Assembly: GCA_947474445.1 (NCBI GenBank)
Contig: CANJJY010000201.1
Coordinates: forward strand, 1 to 8,132
Direction of reading: 5' to 3'
DNA: 8,132 bases
DNA from: Oligoflexaceae bacterium
GTDB lineage: Bacteria > Bdellovibrionota_B > Oligoflexia > Oligoflexales > Oligoflexaceae
Shown: positions 1 to 6,473 of the stretch, piece after piece
Numbering within the stretch: position 1 is the stretch's first letter
How the letters are laid out: each line of letters starts with the position of its first letter
The notes under the pieces: generated by a model
The model's input: the letters and a program-made list of their open reading frames with translations, nothing else
The model's database searches: none
What the model was told of the DNA's origin: nothing
Translations under genes and position numbers: made by a program

Positions 1-316
1 TCCGACGAAGAAGATCCGTCAAAGTCCGTCCGGAGCACCCTCGGAGATCAACTGGGGTGGTACCAAGCGTGGTCTGTTCCAGCTCGAATACTTCATGCCC
101 ATCATCAAAGAAGCCAATATCAAGGGTCTATTATTCGCCGATGCAGGCCGAGTCTTCGATGAAACGGAAGCCTTTTCGTTTAATGACTACAAGAAAGACT
201 TTGGATTTGGCTTGCGCTGGATCACTCCAGTCGCTCCCTTCCGCTTCGAATGGGCTTATCCCATTGATAATGGCCGCGTGGGTGATTTAAAGTTCATATT
301 CTATCTCGGTTATTAA
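1..316 (+). CDS. bamA: BamA (Omp85) outer-membrane assembly factor, C-terminal fragment
   Basis: This is the 3' end of a gene that begins left of the window; the first whole codon starts at base 2, and about 104 residues are visible before the TAA. BamA is the barrel subunit that folds and inserts outer-membrane beta-barrel proteins. The fragment reads like the last barrel strands of an Omp85 protein: a GGTKRGLFQLEYFMPI strand, a strand with FADAGRVFDE (compare the FxDxGxVwd region of BamA), FGFGLRWITPVAPFRFEWAYPI (compare the conserved G.g.rw.sP.GPl.f.ya.P region), and a terminal amphipathic strand ending in FYLGY. The POTRA domains and the VRGF loop would lie upstream and cannot be checked. 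The final residue is Tyr, not the common Phe or Trp, but it is still aromatic as expected for a beta-signal. skp lies 20 nt downstream, the classical BamA-Skp arrangement. Identification is firm as Omp85; the choice of BamA over TamA rests mainly on context. Confidence 0.92.
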   Translation, partial: PTKKIRQSPSGAPSEINWGGTKRGLFQLEYFMPIIKEANIKGLLFADAGRVFDETEAFSFNDYKKDFGFGLRWITPVAPFRFEWAYPIDNGRVGDLKFIFYLGY

Positions 317-336
317 TATACATGAGGTTACTTTTC

Positions 337-930
337 ATGAAGTTTGTTTCCCAATTGACATCGCAGTCGGCCAAAGTTCTGTTCCCCCTTTCGCTGTCAT
401 TTTCCGCCCTCTGCAGCCTCTCTTCAGCTGGACTGGCTGTCGCTAAACCAGGCGATACCGGCAAGTACGGCGTCGTCGACATGCAGGCTGTCATCCTCAA
501 TGTCGAAGAAGGCAAGGTCGCCCGCGCGGCGCTAGAAAAAGAAATCAAAGACAAAGAGAAAGATCTGGGCAAGAAGAAGGAAGAGCTCGACAAGATGAAT
601 GAAGAGTGGAAAAAGCAGGCCCCTCTTCTCAACGAGCAAGCGCGGATGAGCAAACAACAGGAGTTCCAAGAAAAATTCATGGCTCTCCGCGGTGAGGAAA
701 TGAAGTTTCAAAACGAGATCAAGGCTAAAGAAGGCCAGGCGACCCAAAAAATCGCGATCACCGTCACCAAACTGGTCAATGATCTCGCCAAGGATCGCGG
801 TCTTGAAATGGTGTTTGAAACCAACAGCGCAGGCTTGGTTTATCTCAAAGATCCCGTCGACCTGACTAAAGATGTCGTGTCAGCCTTCGAAGAGGAAAGC
901 AAGAAAAGCAAGAATTCAGCAAAAAAATAA
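337..930 (+). CDS. skp: Skp/OmpH-family periplasmic chaperone
   Basis: This 197-residue protein fits the Skp/OmpH family, which holds unfolded outer-membrane proteins in the periplasm and hands them to BamA. An ATG at 322 would add five residues, but TGAGGT at 323-328 is a good Shine-Dalgarno 8 nt before the ATG at 337, so I prefer 337. Residues 1-36 form a signal peptide: a Lys at 13, a hydrophobic core around 14-34, and an AVA cleavage motif at 34-36. The mature protein opens with GKYGVVDMQAVILNVEEGK, the usual first beta-strand and tentacle base. A long, highly charged, heptad-like stretch at about 60-140 is the coiled-coil tentacle. The chain then returns to a strand region (GLEMVFETNSAGLVYL, 155-170) and the D-LT-VV-aF motif (about 175-184) typical of the family end. 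The last residues are a Lys/Ser-rich tail. The stop TAA shares one base with the fabZ ATG. Function is inferred from family and from the neighbouring bamA. Confidence 0.93.
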   Translation: MKFVSQLTSQSAKVLFPLSLSFSALCSLSSAGLAVAKPGDTGKYGVVDMQAVILNVEEGKVARAALEKEIKDKEKDLGKKKEELDKMNEEWKKQAPLLNEQARMSKQQEFQEKFMALRGEEMKFQNEIKAKEGQATQKIAITVTKLVNDLAKDRGLEMVFETNSAGLVYLKDPVDLTKDVVSAFEEESKKSKNSAKK

Positions 931-1397
931 TGGATAAGCGGATGACTTTAGAAACTGAAAAGCGCGAGTCGGAAGATGTAACGACTTTGAAGGTGGCTGA
1001 TCTCTTGCCCCATCGTTACCCTTTCCTGCTCGTTGACCGCATCATCTCCTACCGTCCCTTGGAATATATCCAGGCTGTCAAACTCGTGTCGGGTCTGGAT
1101 CCTTATCTGCAGGGACATTTTCCAGGGCATCCCGTCATGCCTGGCGTCTTGATACTCGAAGCTCTGGCGCAGGCCTGCGGCATACTCGGACGTCTGACCT
1201 TTCCAGAACGGTCCCATTCCTGCCTTCTCACGGAGCTGGAAGAAACCCGATTCCGAAGGCAGGTTGTTCCAGGCGACCGACTTGAGCTCAATGTGACTTT
1301 TCTCAAGCGGCGGAAAGACTTTTTTTGGTTTAGCGGCATCGCCAAGGTCGATGAGGAAGTGGCCGCTTCAGCTCTGTTTACGGCAAAACTGACCTGA
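930..1397 (+). CDS. fabZ: 3-hydroxyacyl-ACP dehydratase FabZ
   Basis: FabZ removes water from (3R)-hydroxyacyl-ACP to give trans-2-enoyl-ACP in cytosolic type II fatty acid synthesis. It therefore competes with lipid A synthesis for the hydroxyacyl-ACP that LpxA uses. The 155 residues contain the hot-dog fold signature LLPHRYPFLLVDRI (25-38) and the catalytic block QGHFPGHPVMPGVLILEALA (61-80). By family comparison the active-site pair is His63 and Glu77, 14 residues apart as in E. coli FabZ. ARFkRPVVPGD of E. coli is matched by TRFRRQVVPGD (106-116). Length is close to the usual 145-155. The ATG overlaps the skp stop by one base (TAATG), pointing to coupled translation. No strong Shine-Dalgarno is visible, and an in-frame ATG at 942 is a possible alternative start that would drop four residues. 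Fifty nucleotides separate it from lpxA. The specific substrate range cannot be read from the sequence. Confidence 0.97.
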   Translation: MDKRMTLETEKRESEDVTTLKVADLLPHRYPFLLVDRIISYRPLEYIQAVKLVSGLDPYLQGHFPGHPVMPGVLILEALAQACGILGRLTFPERSHSCLLTELEETRFRRQVVPGDRLELNVTFLKRRKDFFWFSGIAKVDEEVAASALFTAKLT

Positions 1398-1447
1398 GCG
1401 CACAGCGCGCTTTTGAGTACTGACAGCGACCAGATAGGGTAGGAACT

Positions 1448-2269
1448 ATGTTCGATTTTGCAGGGCTAGAGGTCATTTCTAAGGCTCCTCGGGGCGTGTA
1501 TATCCATCCACAGGCTTTGGTCTATCAAGGCGCTCAGCTCGGCGAGGGGGTTGTCATTGGACCGCGGGCCGTCGTCGGTCCGAGCGTCATCCTCGGCGAT
1601 CGAGTCAAGCTCGGCGTTGGCGCGATCGTCACGGGTAAGACGACGGTCGGCGCGGACACGGAAATATCCGCGCTTGCTACGGTCGGATCAGACCCGCAGG
1701 ATTTGAAGTACAAGGGCGAAGATACCGAACTGGTCATTGGTACAGAGAATAAAATCCGCGAATATGTAAATATCTCAACCGGTACGGTGAGCGGGGGAGG
1801 GCGGACCACGATCGGGAACAAGAACCTGATCATGGTTTACTCGCATATCGCTCACGATTGCCACATCGGCAACAGCTGTATTCTCGCCAACGGGGTCCAT
1901 CTTGCCGGACACGTGGAAGTGCAGGATTTCGTCGTCTTCGGCGGCATGTCGGGCGGCCATCAGTTCTGTCGCTTTGGAGAACGGGCGATGGTTGCGGCTG
2001 GCGCGATCGTGGTCCAGGACGTACCCCCGTTTTGCCTTGTTCAGGGCGATCGCGCGCGCATTTCTGGCTTAAATGTCGTGGGATTGAAGCGCTCAGACTT
2101 ACCCAAAGGGCGAATTTCTGATATAAAGAATATGTTCAAAATACTCTTCAATGAAAACCTGACGGTTGAAGATGCTCTGCAACGCATCGAAACGGAGATC
2201 GCTCAGTCCGAGCAGAGAGATCGTTTTGTTGCCTTCCTTAAAAGCAGCGAGAGGGGAATCTGTCGTTGA
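1448..2269 (+). CDS. lpxA: UDP-N-acetylglucosamine O-acyltransferase LpxA
   Basis: LpxA transfers a 3-hydroxyacyl chain from ACP to the 3-position of UDP-GlcNAc, the first step of lipid A synthesis, as a cytosolic homotrimer. Residues about 17-205 carry the hexapeptide repeats of a left-handed beta-helix (IGPRAVVGPSVILGD and similar). The catalytic segment SHIAHDCHIGNSCILAN starts at 132; His136 aligns with the catalytic base His125 of E. coli. H133, H155 (in LAGHV) and H171 (in GGHQF) match the other conserved histidines. A helical C-terminal domain follows from about 220. At 273 residues it is 11 longer than E. coli LpxA, accounted for by an N-terminal extension. The position I align to the E. 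coli acyl-chain ruler Gly173 is Ala184, and the usual KRR of the GLKRRGF region is KRS. Upstream AGGG/AGGA at 1436-1444 serves as ribosome binding site. The stop TGA overlaps the lpxB TTG start. Confidence 0.97.
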   Translation: MFDFAGLEVISKAPRGVYIHPQALVYQGAQLGEGVVIGPRAVVGPSVILGDRVKLGVGAIVTGKTTVGADTEISALATVGSDPQDLKYKGEDTELVIGTENKIREYVNISTGTVSGGGRTTIGNKNLIMVYSHIAHDCHIGNSCILANGVHLAGHVEVQDFVVFGGMSGGHQFCRFGERAMVAAGAIVVQDVPPFCLVQGDRARISGLNVVGLKRSDLPKGRISDIKNMFKILFNENLTVEDALQRIETEIAQSEQRDRFVAFLKSSERGICR

Positions 2270-3453
2270 AAAGGTCGAGTTACTTCATTTCCGCCCGATC
2301 CGTTTCCGCGGATCTCCTTGCCTCCGAGTTGATTCTGGCTCTCAGTGACCAGTATCAGCGGCTCGATGCATATGGAATTCTCGGTGAATGGTCGGGACGG
2401 ACCCGAGCGCACAAGATCGGTGATCTCTCGAAGTGTCTCAACCTGTCTCTTCACGACCAGGAAATTTTAAATCCCGAAGGTTTGCAGTTCCGCACGGAGT
2501 TTCTGCATCAAATTTCGGAAACTCCCTTCAGTTTAGCCATCTTGGTTGGATATTCTTACTTCCATCACGAACTCGCAGCTTTATTTAAAAAGCTTTCGGT
2601 TCCGGTCGTCCTCTATGAAATGACCCCGACCGCAGCGATCGGTTCACTCAATCTCGATACGGTGCGCGCTAGAATCGACGTGGCCTTGGGCGTGACGCCG
2701 CAGGGAAGCGATTTCATCAAAAAGGCCGGTGTTCCTTATTTTTATATCGGCAGTCCTCACAAGGATCGCGTCGATCGCGTGGTGGTCGGGCCTGCGTCGC
2801 TGGGACTCCGCAATGATCTGCCATTGATCACCCTTTTTCCTGGGGGGCGGGCGGAAGGCGTTGAAGCTAGTTTTCCTGTCTTTCGAAGTCTAGCGGAACG
2901 CTTTGCTGAGGATAGCAAGGTGCAGGTCGTCATCTGTATTGCTGAAATGCTGGGCAAGGACGCAGAGACCCGCTATCGGGGCAAGAGTTTGGAGCAGATT
3001 ACTGAGGAGCTGGGACAACACAAAAATTCGATCAAACTCGTGGTCGGCATGCATCTGGAGCTCCTCTCTTTGTCGCGGCTCGCGATATGCGGTGCCGGAG
3101 CCATTACTATGGAATGTGGCCTCTTCGGGGTTCCAGCGCTTTCTCTCTACACAGAACATGAATCAAAGGCAGAGGGAGCGGCATCGGCCCGACCTCTTTA
3201 TTCCCTGCTCAATCAATCGACCGGTCATGCGCTGATTGCAGAGGCGCCGGCAAATACGCCTCTTGATTCTCTCTATAAGAAAGCGCGAGAGCTCTTTGCC
3301 GAAGGCCCGCAGCGTGAAAATACACTAAAAGGCCTGCAAGAATTCAAACGCGATCTGCAAGGCTTCGCTGCGGAAAATGCCGCAGCCTATATCGGCAGGG
3401 AAGTGGGCCGATGGCAGCAGAGCAAGAAGCCGAAGGACAGCAAGACCGCATGA
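2266..3453 (+). CDS. lpxB: Divergent lipid-A-disaccharide synthase (LpxB-like glycosyltransferase)
   Basis: LpxB joins UDP-2,3-diacylglucosamine and lipid X into the lipid A disaccharide at the inner membrane's cytosolic face. The 395-residue protein follows LpxB end to end (E. coli has 382): [17 protein letters not shown] at 10-26 replaces [31 protein letters not shown] at 190-203 replaces [31 protein letters not shown] at 276-295 replaces [30 protein letters not shown] at 311-320 replaces VSLPNLLAG. Arg195 matches essential Arg201 of E. coli. However, G-E of the GETSGD motif is R-S here, the GIDAPDFN motif is GYSYFHHE (so Asp98 becomes Ser97), and the WAW of SPxVWAW is gone. Start is TTG at 2266, with a strong GAGGGGA (2251-2257) 8 nt upstream, and it overlaps the lpxA stop as TTGA. 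Position in the operon argues for a lipid A role, but it may be a divergent enzyme, one with altered specificity, or a relative working beside a canonical LpxB encoded elsewhere. Confidence 0.82.
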   Translation: [395 protein letters not shown]

Positions 3454-5279
3454 GTTCCAGCCCCGCCCCAGCCCAAAGCCAACTGATCCGCACTCTCTTC
3501 GTTGCTCCTTTTGCCGAGAAAAAGCGCGCATTGATCGCGATGATTGGCGCTTTGCTGCTCTTATCTCTGACGCAGGCTTTGCTCGTGCTGCTGATCGGTC
3601 CTTTTTTTAAAGCTCTTTTCTCAGATAGTACCCAGCCGACCATCGTGCTGCGGGATCTGGTTTCCGTTCGCGTGAGTGCGTACTTTCCTCAGATTGCTGC
3701 GCTAGAGATCTCGCGGATCCGCTTGGCTCAGATTCTGCCCATGAGTATCCTCGCCGTCGCCCTCGTCAAAGGCGTGGCTACCTACTTTTTCCAACTGCAT
3801 CAGCAGCTCCTGGCGCTTCATCTCGGACGCCGTTATAGAGAAAAGCTATTTGCTGCGATCCTAACTCTACCCTATGCCCGCCTCATTAAGAAATCAGCGG
3901 GCGAGTGGATGTCGCTCGTGATGAACGATGTGCATTTTATCCAGACGCGGGTTTCTGATCTGATGACGGGTTTGATGCGTGATGGATCCCAGGTCATCGC
4001 CGCCTTGCTTGCCCTTTACGTCGTGCACTGGCCGACTGCCTTGGCGATCACTGTGATGGCCGTACCTCTCACGATAGGGACAGGACGCACGGGAAAACGG
4101 ATTGCCCACTTTGCCGAAGGCTGGCAAACCGAACTTGCGCGCATGTCAGGTGCGGTTCTCGATCTCCGGCGGCGCTTTGAGTTTATTCGGTCTCAGGGTG
4201 GGGAAGAAGTCGAGAAGCAGCGGTTTTGGCGGATGAATCAGGGCTACTTTCTGATGATCCAGCGTTCGATCGGGATGCGCTCGGTATTTGCTCCCGCTCT
4301 CGAGTGGATAGGCTTCGTTGGTTTTGCCATCGTCCTTGTGATGGTGCGCGAAGGGATATTTACCAGCATTCACGCGGGAGATCTGTTCCAGTTTTTTGCC
4401 GTTCTCGGCATCATGATCAAACCCTTGAAAAGCATAGGCGAGCAGCTGTCTCGCTATCATGAAACGAAAGGAATCCTCAAACAAGGTCTGGCGACCTTTG
4501 CTGCCGTCGCGCAGGAAGGGGCTGACCAGGGACCCGTTTTAGCGGCTGTGCGAGGACTGAGCTATCCTATCGAGGCGTGTGAGCTCAGCTATAAAGAAGG
4601 ATTCTCCCTGCGAGCCGAGGCGATCACGCTCAAACCTGGACTTTCAATAGCCATTATCGGTCCCAGCGGAGCTGGTAAATCGAGCTTGCTCAAAGTATTT
4701 TCGGGTCTCTTGCCACCCACTGTTTGGAAGTCACCATACAGCTGGGAAGAGTTAAGACGCGATGCGACCCTAGTCAGTCAAAAGCCTTTTCTCTTCTCCG
4801 GCACCATCCGCGAAAACCTGCTCTATGGCCATGAAGACGGTTCCCTGGCCCGTGCTGCAAGCGATGAAGATCTGACGGATGCGCTCGAATTTGTCGGAAT
4901 CCGAAGAGAATTTCACCAGATGGGGCAGGGTCTCGATACCGCTCTCAACTTTATGCAAAGTTCTCTCTCCGGGGGGCAACTGCAGCGCCTCACGATCGCC
5001 CGCGCGCTTCTGCGACCAGAAACCTACCTGCTGATGGATGAAGTCACCTCCGCGATCGATCCGGTGGCCGAAGGTCAGATAACTAAAAAGCTCATCGAGC
5101 GAGCCCGAGATAAGCGTCAGGGACTGATCTTTGTCACGCACCGCCTGAGCCAACTCGAGCTCTTCGATGAGGTTTGGTTTTGCGAAAGCGGTAAAGTCAG
5201 GGTCTTTCGCGACGTCTCAAGCTGGTCAACTGATCCGCGAATCATCGCATTTTTGCAAGAGCACCAGACTCATTCCTAA
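3411..5279 (+). CDS. MsbA-type ABC exporter (fused TMD-NBD half transporter)
   Basis: This 622-residue half transporter is expected to work as a homodimer in the inner membrane. Its place after lpxA-lpxB suggests it flips lipid A or core LPS as MsbA does, but substrate is not encoded in any motif. Hydrophobic segments lie at about 40-63, 107-128, 193-206, 208-226, 296-312 and 322-336. The nucleotide-binding domain is complete: aromatic A-loop candidate Tyr394, Walker A GPSGAGKS (417-424), Q-loop Gln457 in SQKPFLFSGTIRENL, signature LSGGQ (519-523), Walker B YLLMDE ending in Glu544, D-loop SAID (547-550), and H-loop His577. Walker A Lys to Q-loop Gln is only 34 residues, shorter than in MsbA (about 42). 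Start is uncertain. The ATG at 3411 has AGGGA 9 nt upstream but overlaps lpxB by 43 nt; the in-frame ATG at 3450 forms an ATGA with the lpxB stop, has AAGGA 13 nt upstream, and would remove a 13-residue hydrophilic leader. Confidence 0.9.
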   Translation: MAAEQEAEGQQDRMSSSPAPAQSQLIRTLFVAPFAEKKRALIAMIGALLLLSLTQALLVLLIGPFFKALFSDSTQPTIVLRDLVSVRVSAYFPQIAALEISRIRLAQILPMSILAVALVKGVATYFFQLHQQLLALHLGRRYREKLFAAILTLPYARLIKKSAGEWMSLVMNDVHFIQTRVSDLMTGLMRDGSQVIAALLALYVVHWPTALAITVMAVPLTIGTGRTGKRIAHFAEGWQTELARMSGAVLDLRRRFEFIRSQGGEEVEKQRFWRMNQGYFLMIQRSIGMRSVFAPALEWIGFVGFAIVLVMVREGIFTSIHAGDLFQFFAVLGIMIKPLKSIGEQLSRYHETKGILKQGLATFAAVAQEGADQGPVLAAVRGLSYPIEACELSYKEGFSLRAEAITLKPGLSIAIIGPSGAGKSSLLKVFSGLLPPTVWKSPYSWEELRRDATLVSQKPFLFSGTIRENLLYGHEDGSLARAASDEDLTDALEFVGIRREFHQMGQGLDTALNFMQSSLSGGQLQRLTIARALLRPETYLLMDEVTSAIDPVAEGQITKKLIERARDKRQGLIFVTHRLSQLELFDEVWFCESGKVRVFRDVSSWSTDPRIIAFLQEHQTHS

Positions 5280-5292
5280 GAAATTTCGAAGC

Positions 5293-5314
5293 GTCAAATC
5301 TTTGACTGTTTTTT
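5293..5314 (+). terminator. Possible weak intrinsic terminator after the lipid A operon
   Basis: Thirteen bases after the exporter stop codon, GTCAAA (5293-5298) and TTTGAC (5301-5306) form a perfect inverted repeat separated by TC. In practice this gives a five-pair stem with a four-base loop. A TG and six T residues follow at 5309-5314. Placement at the end of the operon and the T-tract support termination. The stem is short and AT-rich, so efficiency is doubtful and readthrough is plausible. Confidence 0.42.
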
Positions 5315-5332
5315 CTCCTTGAGGTCAGCTAC

Positions 5333-5361
5333 TTGCCTGCCGCGTCAAGAGCATCTAGAAT
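5333..5361 (+). promoter_or_regulatory. Candidate sigma70-type promoter for the repeat-protein gene
   Basis: TTGCCT (5333-5338, four of six matches to TTGACA) lies 17 nt before TAGAAT (5356-5361, five of six matches to TATAAT). Initiation would fall near 5368, leaving an untranslated leader of about 70 nt before the ATG at 5441. The site sits between a possible terminator and a gene with its own strong ribosome binding site, which is where a promoter is expected. The rest of the 161-nt gap shows no other clear element. Support is by consensus match only. Confidence 0.48.
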
Positions 5362-5440
5362 ATCTTTAGGGCTCCGCTTCGCTCCGTGCAATACAAATAC
5401 ACCTTGCAGGGTTACCGCCTGAGTTTCTAGGGAGATAGGG

Positions 5441-6409
5441 ATGAACGACAACAATATGGATCCAAATTCAAACGCTGCCTTCAGCCAGAGCTCCGGAGCG
5501 CAATCCAATCCGTTCACGGGCGAGCTCAAAGGCGAATTCTCCAGCGACTTTGGAACCAATACCAACGCTGTGTCGCAGATCTTCAAAAGCGGCGGCTTCG
5601 CTTCGGAAAACAAACCGAGGTTGATCATCCTCGCTTTGCTGACGGTCGCCATCGTTGGTTTTGCTTACTGGTACCTCTCTCCTTCCGCAGAAACCGATCC
5701 GAGCGCAGAAGTTGCGGACGAAGCTGAAGCTGAAGACGAAGCAGCAGCTACCGACTCGGAAGCAGCTCCTGCCGAAGCCGCGCCGGTCGCAGCCCCCGCA
5801 GCTAACACTGCAGACAAAGCAGCGACCACTAAAGCCGCTCCGGCTGAATCCGTGGCTACAGGCGATATCAAACTCTTGTCGCCGGCGCCAGGAGCGAACC
5901 AAGCTTACGACGAAACGCAAGGTCCTGCCGAATTCCAGTGGGAAGGCGCAGCGGATCATATTCTCTTCTCTCGCAGTGCAACGATGGAGCCGGTTATTCG
6001 CAGCGTCGGTCTCAACGGGGCGACCAGCTTTTCGTTTGAGAATCCTTATCCCGGTACTTGGTACTGGCAAGTTAAGAATGCGAGCGGCGCGAGTGAAATT
6101 CGTTCTTTCAAGATTGCGGCTCCTGACCGTCGCAGCTTTCCCGTTAGCCAACCGACGCCAGGTGGATCTCTGTCTGGTAACGGTGGTGTCGTCAGCTGGC
6201 AGGCAGGCGAGAAAATTGCGCGCTATTCGGTTGAGTTCGCACCAGCGGGTCAATCGTTTGCCAATCCAGCCTTTCGCTTCGGCACTTCAGGTACGAGCGT
6301 CGCCGTTCAAGGCGTAACGCCAGGGAGCTATGATGTGCGCGTCGGCGCCTTCAGTGAAGTCGCTGGACGCTGGGAATGGCAGATCATCCAGGGTGTGACC
6401 GTTCAATAA
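5441..6409 (+). CDS. Single-pass membrane protein with Ala/Glu/Pro linker and two beta-sandwich-like repeats
   Basis: I do not recognise this 322-residue protein as a named family. The order of parts is clear. A polar Asn/Ser-rich N-terminus (1-56) precedes a membrane span at about 61-79 flanked by KPR on the inner side. Next comes a low-complexity Ala/Glu/Pro linker (80-140), then two related modules at about 141-227 and 231-322. Each module has a Trp-containing strand (FQWEGA; VSWQAG) and a PG-aromatic strand (PGTWYWQVKN at 204-213; PGSYDVRVGA at 294-303). This resembles the fibronectin-type-III-like modules seen in some envelope proteins. By the charge pattern the C-terminal part should be periplasmic. 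The ATG has AGGGAG (5429-5434) 6 nt upstream. It appears to be a single-gene unit, with a candidate promoter before it and a strong terminator after it. Role is unknown; a scaffold or ligand-binding part of the envelope is a reasonable guess. No catalytic motif is visible. Confidence 0.85.
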   Translation: MNDNNMDPNSNAAFSQSSGAQSNPFTGELKGEFSSDFGTNTNAVSQIFKSGGFASENKPRLIILALLTVAIVGFAYWYLSPSAETDPSAEVADEAEAEDEAAATDSEAAPAEAAPVAAPAANTADKAATTKAAPAESVATGDIKLLSPAPGANQAYDETQGPAEFQWEGAADHILFSRSATMEPVIRSVGLNGATSFSFENPYPGTWYWQVKNASGASEIRSFKIAAPDRRSFPVSQPTPGGSLSGNGGVVSWQAGEKIARYSVEFAPAGQSFANPAFRFGTSGTSVAVQGVTPGSYDVRVGAFSEVAGRWEWQIIQGVTVQ

Positions 6410-6430
6410 AATTAAGTTGTGTCTGATGGG

Positions 6431-6454
6431 TGCATGAGTTCCGCGGAACTTGCA
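6431..6454. promoter_or_regulatory. Palindrome between the repeat-protein gene and the cyclo-ligase gene
   Basis: AGTTCCGCGGAACT at 6437-6450 is a perfect 14-bp palindrome. TGCA flanks it on both sides (6431-6434 and 6451-6454), with two extra bases (TG) on the left, so the symmetry extends to 24 nt with a small bulge. It could be an operator for a dimeric regulator or a small RNA hairpin. It lies 20 nt before the strong terminator and has no T-tract of its own. The regulator, if any, cannot be named. Confidence 0.4.
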
Positions 6455-6473
6455 ATTTCTCTAGAAAATAGGT

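Noticed and set aside
1397..1414. Small hairpin AGCGC/GCGCT followed by a T-run between fabZ and lpxA
   Set aside because: The stem is only five pairs and the run only four T residues. The genes are functionally linked and closely spaced, so a terminator here is unlikely.
1599..2056. Frequent CGATCG and GCGATCGC-like words within lpxA and elsewhere in the window
   Set aside because: They fall mostly in coding DNA, in codon contexts common at this GC content, and show no regular spacing or orientation; without genome-wide counts I cannot call them a repeat family.
5302..5330. TTGACT as a -35 box for a promoter after the exporter gene
   Set aside because: It is part of the terminator-like inverted repeat, and no acceptable -10 sequence lies 16-18 nt downstream.
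5719..5760. Short direct repeats of GAAGCT in the linker coding region
   Set aside because: They encode the low-complexity Ala/Glu linker and are too short and irregular to be a separate repeat element.
5468..6253. A 261-codon open frame on the minus strand inside the repeat-protein gene
   Set aside because: It is Arg/Cys-rich with no domain pattern, lies antisense to a gene with a clear ribosome binding site and protein-like architecture, and is explained by the biased codon use of the Ala/Glu-rich linker.
5655..6317. A 220-codon open frame on the plus strand, shifted relative to the repeat-protein gene
   Set aside because: Its composition (very rich in Lys, Arg, Gln, Pro and Leu) is that of a shifted read of Ala/Glu codons, and no ribosome binding site or domain is visible.
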